Assembly (NCBI RefSeq): GCF_901521055.1 | Contig: NZ_CABEGA010000044.1 | Span: 1-36,175 of the forward strand | Origin: Cellulomonas hominis | Lineage (GTDB): Bacteria > Actinomycetota > Actinomycetes > Actinomycetales > Cellulomonadaceae | DNA: 36,175 nucleotides | Direction: 5' to 3' | Shown: positions 30,829 to 36,175 of the stretch, in pieces | Position numbering within the stretch: position 1 is the stretch's first letter | Layout: every line of letters starts with the position of its first letter | Position numbers and translations under genes: made by a program | Notes under the pieces: model-generated | The model's database searches: none | Told to the model about the DNA's origin: nothing | The model's input: only the letters and a program-made list of their open reading frames with translations

Positions 30829-30857
30829 AAGACAGGACCTTGGTCTATCACTAGACT
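30829..30857 (+). promoter_or_regulatory. Predicted promoter of the menJ-nuo operon
   Basis: AAGACA (-35, 30829-30834) and TAGACT (-10, 30852-30857) are 17 bp apart, placing the start near 30864. The Rex operator then lies just downstream of the start, a blocking position. Found by eye; the -35 is weak. Confidence 0.4.
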
Positions 30858-30871
30858 CGGGTCTCATCAGG

Positions 30872-30887
30872 TGTGAAGGCATTCACA
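30872..30887. promoter_or_regulatory. Perfect Rex operator (ROP) ahead of menJ-nuo
   Basis: TGTGAAGGCATTCACA is a perfect 6+4+6 palindrome ending one base before the menJ ATG. It fits the Rex consensus TGTGAA-N4-TTCACA known from Streptomyces, where Rex represses nuo and cyd genes. It also overlaps the only Shine-Dalgarno-like run (GAAGG). It formally fits the CRP half-sites TGTGA-N6-TCACA as well, but the rex gene at 7516 and the nuo target favour Rex. Confidence 0.85.
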
Positions 30888-30888
30888 A

Positions 30889-32196
30889 ATGGGGCGAACT
30901 GTGCAGAGTGGTAGGACCGATGACGCGGACGTCATCGTCGTCGGCGCCGGACCGGGTGGGTCCAGCGCGGCGTACCACTGCGCCGCCGCGGGTCTGTCGG
31001 TGCTGCTGCTCGACAAGGCGTCCTTCCCCCGCGACAAGATCTGCGGCGACGGCCTGACGCCGCGCGCGGTGGCCGAGCTCGCCCGCATGGGCGTCCCCCT
31101 GCGCGAGCAGGACGGCTGGATCCGCAACGTCGGCCTGCGCGTGCTGGGCGGCGGCCACGTCGTCGAGCTGCCCTGGCCGGAGCTGTCCTCGTACCCGTCG
31201 TACGGCCTCGCCCGCTCGCGGATGTCGCTCGACCACCTCCTGCTGGAGCACGCCCGCGCCGCCGGCGCCAAGGTCCAGGAGCGCACCAACGTCACCGGGC
31301 CCCTGGTCGACGAGCGCACGGGCCGCGTGGTCGGCGTGCAGGCGCGGCCGGTCGACGCCGACGGGAAGCGCGCCGGCGACCCCGTCACGTACCGCGCCCC
31401 GGTGGTCATCGCCGCCGACGGCGTGTCCGCCCGCCTCGCCACCGGCCTCGGCCTGGAGAAGCGGCTCGACCGCCCGATGGGCGTCGCCGTCCGCACCTAC
31501 TTCCGCACGCCCCGCCACGACGACCCGTGGATGGAGAGCCACCTCGAGCTCTGGGACGGCAAGCCGGGCGAGTCCGACCTCATGCCGGGCTACGGCTGGA
31601 TCTTCTCCCTGGGCGACGGCACCGCGAACGTGGGCCTCGGCTCCGTGTCGTCGACCGCCGCCGCGACGAAGGTCGACTACAAGGACCTGTTCGCGAAGTG
31701 GATGGCGAACGCCCCGCAGGAGTGGGAGTTCACCCCCGAGAACCAGGTCGGCCCGGTGCGCGGCGCCGCGCTGCCGATGGGGTTCAACCGCGGCCCGCTG
31801 TACGGCCGCGGGCTCATGCTCGTGGGCGACGCGGCCGGCATGGTCAGCCCGTTCAACGGCGAGGGCATCGCGTACGCCCTCCAGGCCGGCCGGGTCGCGG
31901 CGGACGCGATCGTCCAGGCCACGGCGCGCGGCACCGCCGCCGGGCGCGAGCGCGCGCTGGCGACCTACGGCGCGCGGATGAAGGACGACCTCGGCGGGTA
32001 CTACACGCTCGGCCGGGTGTTCGTGAAGCTCATCGAGCACCCGCAGATCATGCGGGCGTGCACGCGGTACGGCCTGCCCCGCCCGCTGGTCATGCGCTTC
32101 ACGCACAAGCTGCTCGCCGACTGCTACGAGCCGCAGGGCGGCGACATGGTCGACAAGGTGATCGCCGGACTCGCCCGACTGGCGCCGGCGTCGTGA
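30889..32196 (+). CDS. menJ: Geranylgeranyl reductase family flavoprotein, MenJ-like
   Basis: The 435-aa FAD protein has the dinucleotide fold VIVVGAGPGGSSAAYHCAAAGL, the family signature FPRDKICGDGLTPRAV, YGWIFSLGDGTANVGLG, and the second FAD motif GDAAGMVSPFNGEGIAYALQAGR. In mycobacteria the homologue next to the men genes, MenJ (Rv0561c), saturates one isoprene unit of menaquinone. The position between menG and nuo here suggests the same job, which would suit the partially saturated menaquinones of these actinobacteria. An archaeal-lipid-type reductase role is unlikely. The ATG at 30889 or an in-frame GTG at 30901 could be the start; the first is one base from the Rex operator. Confidence 0.88.
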   Translation: MGRTVQSGRTDDADVIVVGAGPGGSSAAYHCAAAGLSVLLLDKASFPRDKICGDGLTPRAVAELARMGVPLREQDGWIRNVGLRVLGGGHVVELPWPELSSYPSYGLARSRMSLDHLLLEHARAAGAKVQERTNVTGPLVDERTGRVVGVQARPVDADGKRAGDPVTYRAPVVIAADGVSARLATGLGLEKRLDRPMGVAVRTYFRTPRHDDPWMESHLELWDGKPGESDLMPGYGWIFSLGDGTANVGLGSVSSTAAATKVDYKDLFAKWMANAPQEWEFTPENQVGPVRGAALPMGFNRGPLYGRGLMLVGDAAGMVSPFNGEGIAYALQAGRVAADAIVQATARGTAAGRERALATYGARMKDDLGGYYTLGRVFVKLIEHPQIMRACTRYGLPRPLVMRFTHKLLADCYEPQGGDMVDKVIAGLARLAPAS

Positions 32197-32301
32197 CCGC
32201 CCCGCCCTGACGCCCCGGACCGCCCGGCCTCGCCCGCCGCGCGCCGCCCGCCGGCACCCGCCCCGCACGGAAGCACTCCACCCCCCACCGGGAGAGCACC
32301 G

Positions 32302-32670
32302 ATGACCAACCCGTACGTCCCCCTTCTCGTCATGATGGGGATCGCTGCCGTCCTCGCGGTCGGCGGGCTCGCCGCCAGCGCGGTCCTGGGCCCGAAGCGG
32401 TACAACCGCGCCAAGCTCGAGGCCTACGAGTGCGGCATCCAGCCGACCCCGCACGCGGTCGGCGGCGGCCGGTTCCCGGTGAAGTACTACCTGGTCGCGA
32501 TGACCTTCATCATCTTCGACATCGAGGTCGTGTTCCTCTACCCGTGGGCCGTCAGCTTCGGGGAGCTGGCCGTGTTCGGCCTGGTGGCGATGGTGGGGTT
32601 CCTGGCGCTGATCACGGTGCCGTTCCTGTACGAGTGGCGCCGCGGCGGCCTGGAGTGGGACGAGGACTGA
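32302..32670 (+). CDS. nuoA: NADH-quinone oxidoreductase subunit A
   Basis: The 122-aa subunit of the complex I membrane arm has three membrane segments and the family core [18 protein letters not shown], then [35 protein letters not shown] Shine-Dalgarno precedes the ATG. A 105-nt C-rich gap without clear hairpin separates it from menJ, so read-through from the Rex-controlled promoter is likely. Confidence 0.97.
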   Translation: MTNPYVPLLVMMGIAAVLAVGGLAASAVLGPKRYNRAKLEAYECGIQPTPHAVGGGRFPVKYYLVAMTFIIFDIEVVFLYPWAVSFGELAVFGLVAMVGFLALITVPFLYEWRRGGLEWDED

Positions 32671-32671
32671 C

Positions 32672-33223
32672 ATGGGTATCGAAGAAGCACCCTCGGGTTT
32701 CCTGCTGACGTCGGTCGAGACGCTCGCGGGCCTGGTCCGCAAGGCCTCGCTGTGGCCGGTGACGTTCGGCCTGGCCTGCTGCGCGATCGAGATGATGGCG
32801 ACGGGCGGCAGCCGGTTCGACATCTCCCGGTTCGGCATGGAGGTGTTCCGCGCCTCGCCGCGCCAGTCCGACCTGATGATCGTGGCGGGCCGGGTCAGCC
32901 AGAAGATGGCGCCCGTCGTCCGGCAGGTCTACGACCAGATGGCCGAGCCCAAGTGGGTCCTGTCGATGGGCGTCTGCGCCAGCAGCGGCGGCATGTTCAA
33001 CAACTACGCGATCGTCCAGGGCGTCGACCACATCGTGCCGGTCGACATCTACCTGCCCGGCTGCCCGCCGCGGCCGGAGATGCTGATCAACGCGATCCTC
33101 GAGCTGCACAACCAGATCAAGGCCGAGCCGCTCGGCGGCAACCGCGCCGACATCGCGCGCAAGGTCGAGGCCGCGGCGCTGCAGGCCACGCCGACCTCCC
33201 AGATGACGGGGCTGCTGCGATGA
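32672..33223 (+). CDS. nuoB: NADH-quinone oxidoreductase subunit B
   Basis: The 183-aa subunit holds the terminal [4Fe-4S] cluster N2 that passes electrons to menaquinone. The cluster cysteines are Cys36-Cys37 ([10 protein letters not shown]), Cys102 ([14 protein letters not shown]) and Cys131 ([10 protein letters not shown]). It starts one base after nuoA's stop and overlaps nuoC (ATGA). Confidence 0.97.
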   Translation: MGIEEAPSGFLLTSVETLAGLVRKASLWPVTFGLACCAIEMMATGGSRFDISRFGMEVFRASPRQSDLMIVAGRVSQKMAPVVRQVYDQMAEPKWVLSMGVCASSGGMFNNYAIVQGVDHIVPVDIYLPGCPPRPEMLINAILELHNQIKAEPLGGNRADIARKVEAAALQATPTSQMTGLLR

Positions 33224-34017
33224 GCGACGAGAAGCAGGACGCCGCCGCGGCCGCGAAGACCGGGGACGACCGCGCCGCCGACGCCGGGTCGCAGCGCACC
33301 AGCGAGACCGCCCTGGAGGCCGGGTCGCAGCACGTCCCCGCGGACCGCTCGATCCCGCTGGAGGTCGTGGGCGTCCGCGAGGGCATGTTCGGGGTGCACG
33401 GCACCGGTGACACCTCCGGCTTCGGCGGCCTGGTGCAGACCGTCGCGCTGCCGGGCCCGAGCGAGCGGCCCTACGGCGGCTGGTTCGACGAGGTCGTCGA
33501 CATCCTGGTCGAGCTGCTCGACGGCTCCGGCACCGGGTACGCGAACGCGGTGGAGTCCGTCGTGGTGGACCGCGGGGAGCTGACGCTGAACATCGCCCGC
33601 GAGCACCTCGTGGAGGTCTCGCAGCACCTGCGCGACGACCAGGACCTGCGGTTCGAGCTGTCGCTCGGCGTCTCCGGCGTGCACTACCCGCAGGACACCG
33701 GCCGCGAGCTGCACGCCGTCTACCACCTGACGTCGGTCACCCACGGCCGCCGCCTCCGCCTCGAGGTCGCCGCGCCCGAGGGCGACCCCACCATCCCCAG
33801 CACCGTCGGGGTCTACCCGGCGAACGACTGGCACGAGCGCGAGACCTGGGACTTCTTCGGCATCGTCTTCACCGGCCGCACCGACCTGGCGCGGATCGAG
33901 ATGCCGGACGACTGGCCCGGGCACCCGCAGCGCAAGGACTACCCGCTCGGCGGCATCCCGGTGGAGTACAAGGGCGCCACCATCCCGCCGGCCGACCAGC
34001 GGAGGCAGTACTCATGA
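33220..34017 (+). CDS. nuoC: NADH-quinone oxidoreductase subunit C
   Basis: The 265-aa hydrophilic subunit carries the 30-kDa-subunit signature [40 protein letters not shown]. The first ~45 residues are an acidic, Ala-rich extension not needed for the fold. The ATG at 33220 overlaps nuoB's stop; a longer in-frame reading is the nuoB shadow. Its own stop overlaps nuoD (ATGA). Confidence 0.96.
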   Translation: MSDEKQDAAAAAKTGDDRAADAGSQRTSETALEAGSQHVPADRSIPLEVVGVREGMFGVHGTGDTSGFGGLVQTVALPGPSERPYGGWFDEVVDILVELLDGSGTGYANAVESVVVDRGELTLNIAREHLVEVSQHLRDDQDLRFELSLGVSGVHYPQDTGRELHAVYHLTSVTHGRRLRLEVAAPEGDPTIPSTVGVYPANDWHERETWDFFGIVFTGRTDLARIEMPDDWPGHPQRKDYPLGGIPVEYKGATIPPADQRRQYS

Positions 34018-35387
34018 GTGCTCAGACGCACGCGAACCCGGACATCCACGCGACCGGCCACGTCGTCGACGACGAGACCATCGGCCTGCGCACCTTCGAG
34101 GCGACGGGCGGCGACTGGTCCGACATCGCCGAGGAGGCCGCCCGCCTCGGCGAGCAGCGCATCGTCGTCAACATGGGCCCGCAGCACCCGTCGACGCACG
34201 GCGTGCTCCGGCTGATGCTCGAGATCGACGGCGAGACGGTGACCGAGGCCCGCGCGGGCATCGGCTACCTGCACACCGGCATCGAGAAGAACATGGAGTA
34301 CCGCACCTGGACCCAGGGCGTGACGTTCTGCACCCGCATGGACTACGTCGCCCCGCTGTTCCAGGAGGCGGCGTACTGCCTCGCGGTCGAGAAGCTGCTC
34401 GGCATCACCGACGACATCCCGGAGCGCGCCACCCAGATCCGGGTGCTGATGATGGAGCTCAACCGGATCTCGTCGCACCTGGTGTGCCTGGCGACCGGCG
34501 GCAACGAGCTCGGCGCGACGACGATCATGACCATCGGGTTCACGGCACGCGAGGAGATCCTGCGGATCTTCGAGCTGGTCACGGGCCTGCGGATGAACCA
34601 CGCGTTCATCCGGCCCGGCGGCGTCGCGCAGGACATCCCCCCGGGCGCGCTGGACTCCGTCCGGGAGGCGCTGACCGGCGTGCGGCGGTACCTCAAGCAG
34701 CTCGAGGACCTCATGCTCGGCCAGCCGATCCTCAAGGGCCGGCTGCAGAACGTCGGCGTGCTCAACCTCGCCGGCTGCATGGCGCTGGGCATCACCGGCC
34801 CGATGCTGCGGTCGACCGGCCTGCCGTACGACGTCCGCAAGGCGGCCCCGTACTGCGGCTACGAGACGTACGACTTCGACGTCCCCGTCCTGGAGGGCGC
34901 GGACTGCTGGGACCGGATGGTCCTGCGCATCGAGGAGTGCTACCAGTCCATGCGGATCGTCGAGCAGGTCGTCGACCGGCTGCAGGCGTCCGGCCAGCGC
35001 GGCTCCGCGCCGGTGATGGTCGCGGACAAGAAGATCGCCTGGCCCGCGCAGCTCGCGATCGGGTCGGACGGCATGGGCAACTCGCTCGACCACATCCGCG
35101 AGATCATGGGCACCTCGATGGAGGCCCTGATCCACCACTTCAAGCTCGTGACCGAGGGCTTCCGGGTGCCGGCCGGCCAGGTGTGGCAGACCGTCGAGCA
35201 CCCCCGCGGCGAGCTCGGCGTGCACCTCGTCTCCGACGGGGGCACCAAGCCGTACCGGGCGCACTTCCGCGACCCGTCGTTCAACAACCTGCAGGCCGTC
35301 TCGGTGCTCTGCGAGGGCGGGCAGGTCGCGGACGTCGTCTGCTCCGTCGCCTCGATCGACCCGGTGCTCGGAGGGGTGGACCGCTGA
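34014..35387 (+). CDS. nuoD: NADH-quinone oxidoreductase subunit D
   Basis: The 457-aa 49-kDa-type subunit forms the quinone pocket with nuoB. Family segments are [54 protein letters not shown], and the C-terminal DPVLGGVDR. The quinone-binding His-Thr pair is in PSTHGV. The first ~50 residues are an extension. It overlaps nuoC by 4 bp and nuoE by 1 bp. Confidence 0.97.
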   Translation: MSAQTHANPDIHATGHVVDDETIGLRTFEATGGDWSDIAEEAARLGEQRIVVNMGPQHPSTHGVLRLMLEIDGETVTEARAGIGYLHTGIEKNMEYRTWTQGVTFCTRMDYVAPLFQEAAYCLAVEKLLGITDDIPERATQIRVLMMELNRISSHLVCLATGGNELGATTIMTIGFTAREEILRIFELVTGLRMNHAFIRPGGVAQDIPPGALDSVREALTGVRRYLKQLEDLMLGQPILKGRLQNVGVLNLAGCMALGITGPMLRSTGLPYDVRKAAPYCGYETYDFDVPVLEGADCWDRMVLRIEECYQSMRIVEQVVDRLQASGQRGSAPVMVADKKIAWPAQLAIGSDGMGNSLDHIREIMGTSMEALIHHFKLVTEGFRVPAGQVWQTVEHPRGELGVHLVSDGGTKPYRAHFRDPSFNNLQAVSVLCEGGQVADVVCSVASIDPVLGGVDR

Positions 35388-36175
35388 TGACCACGATCGA
35401 GCACCCGCGGATCCCCGGCGGCGGCCGGTCCCGCGCCTCGTACGACGAGGGCACGCACGCGCGGCTCGCCGCCGACGCCGCGCAGGTCGTCGCGCGTTAC
35501 CCCGACCCCCGCTCGGCGCTGCTCCCGCTGCTGCACCTCGTGCAGAGCGAGGACGGGTACGTCAGCCCCGCGGGCATCGCGTTCTGCGCGGAGACGCTGG
35601 ACCTGTCGACCGCGCAGGTCTCGGCGGTCGCGACGTTCTACACGCAGTACAAGCGCCGCCCGAACGGCCAGTACACGGTGGGCGTCTGCACCAACACGCT
35701 GTGCGCGATCATGGGCGGCGACGCGATCTGGGAGGACCTGTCCGACCGGCTCGGCATCGGCCACGACGAGACGACGCCCGACGGGAAGATCACGCTCGAG
35801 CGCATCGAGTGCAACGCCGCGTGCGACTACGCGCCGGTGATGATGATCAACTGGGAGTTCTTCGACAACCAGACCCCCGAGAGCGCGGCCGACGTCGTGG
35901 GCCGGCTCATCGCGGGGGAGCCGGTGGCCCCGACCCGCGGCCCGGCGCAGGTGCAGACGTTCAAGCAGGTGTCGCGCGTCCTCGCCGGGTTCCCGGACGG
36001 CCTCGCCGACGAGGGCGTCGCCGCCGGGGAGCCGACGCTGCGCGGCCTGGCCCTCGCCCGGCAGAACGGGTGGACGGCGCCGCCGTTCGAGGGGACGCCC
36101 GACCGGGGCGCCGACGCCTCGGGCGAGCCCGCCACCCCCGCCGCCGGGACGGCCCCCGGCGGCGGGGGTGGCGGG
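35387..36175 (+). CDS. nuoE: NADH-quinone oxidoreductase subunit E (partial, runs off the edge)
   Basis: At least 263 codons of the 24-kDa-type subunit are present, with no stop before the window ends. The [2Fe-2S] cluster N1a ligands are Cys101 and Cys106 (VCTNTLC) and Cys142 and Cys146 (ECNAAC). After about residue 180 comes the usual actinobacterial tail, here ending in an Ala/Pro/Gly run, so little of the gene should be missing. The ATG at 35387 shares a base with nuoD's TGA. nuoF and the rest are expected next. Confidence 0.95.
   Translation, partial: MTTIEHPRIPGGGRSRASYDEGTHARLAADAAQVVARYPDPRSALLPLLHLVQSEDGYVSPAGIAFCAETLDLSTAQVSAVATFYTQYKRRPNGQYTVGVCTNTLCAIMGGDAIWEDLSDRLGIGHDETTPDGKITLERIECNAACDYAPVMMINWEFFDNQTPESAADVVGRLIAGEPVAPTRGPAQVQTFKQVSRVLAGFPDGLADEGVAAGEPTLRGLALARQNGWTAPPFEGTPDRGADASGEPATPAAGTAPGGGGGG

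Noticed and set aside
30872..30887. The palindrome as a CRP/GlxR site
   Set aside because: TGTGA-N6-TCACA also fits, but the arms extend to TGTGAA/TTCACA as in Rex operators, rex is in the window and nuo is a known Rex target. CRP remains a second choice.
32197..32301. Terminator or new promoter between menJ and nuoA
   Set aside because: The 105-nt gap is C-rich with no clear dyad or -10/-35 pair; only the nuoA Shine-Dalgarno is evident, so read-through is assumed.
62..36175. tRNA, rRNA or CRISPR arrays
   Set aside because: I saw no cloverleaf-like segments with TTCGANNC arms, no rRNA-like sequence, and no regularly spaced repeats with unique spacers.

Overview
The window is very GC-rich and reads as an actinobacterial chromosome. 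A Cellulomonas-type member of the Micrococcales is most likely, judging from the arabinan-utilisation genes, the protein style and the menaquinone-based respiratory cluster. This taxonomic call is inference. The first ~61 bases are not genomic: bases 29-61 match the Illumina Nextera/Tn5 read-1 adapter with three mismatches, so base 1 is a contig edge. The right edge cuts nuoE.

Region 1 (62-4461) is an arabinose-oligomer module. A sugar-binding lipoprotein gene (minus strand) diverges from a GH51 arabinofuranosidase and a GH43 endo-arabinanase (plus strand). Between them, two opposed promoters each have their predicted start site under a LacI-type operator. Region 2 (4511-8211) holds an orphan AAA ATPase whose Shine-Dalgarno lies in a near-perfect 17-bp inverted repeat, a HAD phosphatase/GNAT pair, a glutaredoxin-like gene, and rex, the NADH/NAD+-sensing repressor. 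Region 3 (8212-9644) is a divergent yceI-marR pair.

Region 4 (9699-14724) is the System II cytochrome c maturation operon: histidine phosphatase, TlpA/ResA-like lipoprotein, ccdA, resB, ccsB. Region 5 (14824-18310) has a lipoprotein, a membrane protein broken by one missing base, a PLDc_N protein, a DUF4229 protein, and an XRE regulator divergent from a methionine aminopeptidase. Region 6 (18321-30729) carries almost the whole menaquinone pathway (menA, menE, menB, menC, menD, menF, menG), interspersed with a DUF3048 lipoprotein, a Gdx-type guanidinium exporter with its TetR regulator, and an HtrA-like protease. Region 7 (30889-36175) is a MenJ-like geranylgeranyl-type reductase followed by nuoA-nuoE of complex I.

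The genes make one respiratory theme: cytochrome c assembly, quinone synthesis and saturation, and the quinone-reducing complex I. The order phosphatase / thioredoxin / ccdA / resB / ccsA / menA / menE / menB / menC / menD / menG / menJ resembles Mycobacterium tuberculosis Rv0525-Rv0561c as I recall it. The main regulatory finding is in front of menJ-nuo. A perfect Rex operator (TGTGAA-N4-TTCACA, 30872-30887) abuts the start codon, with three GGAC-type DosR/DevR-like boxes upstream, and rex itself is in the same window. A second theme is that at least ten genes have a TANNNT -10 element 6-8 nt before the start codon and no Shine-Dalgarno, so they are probably leaderless.
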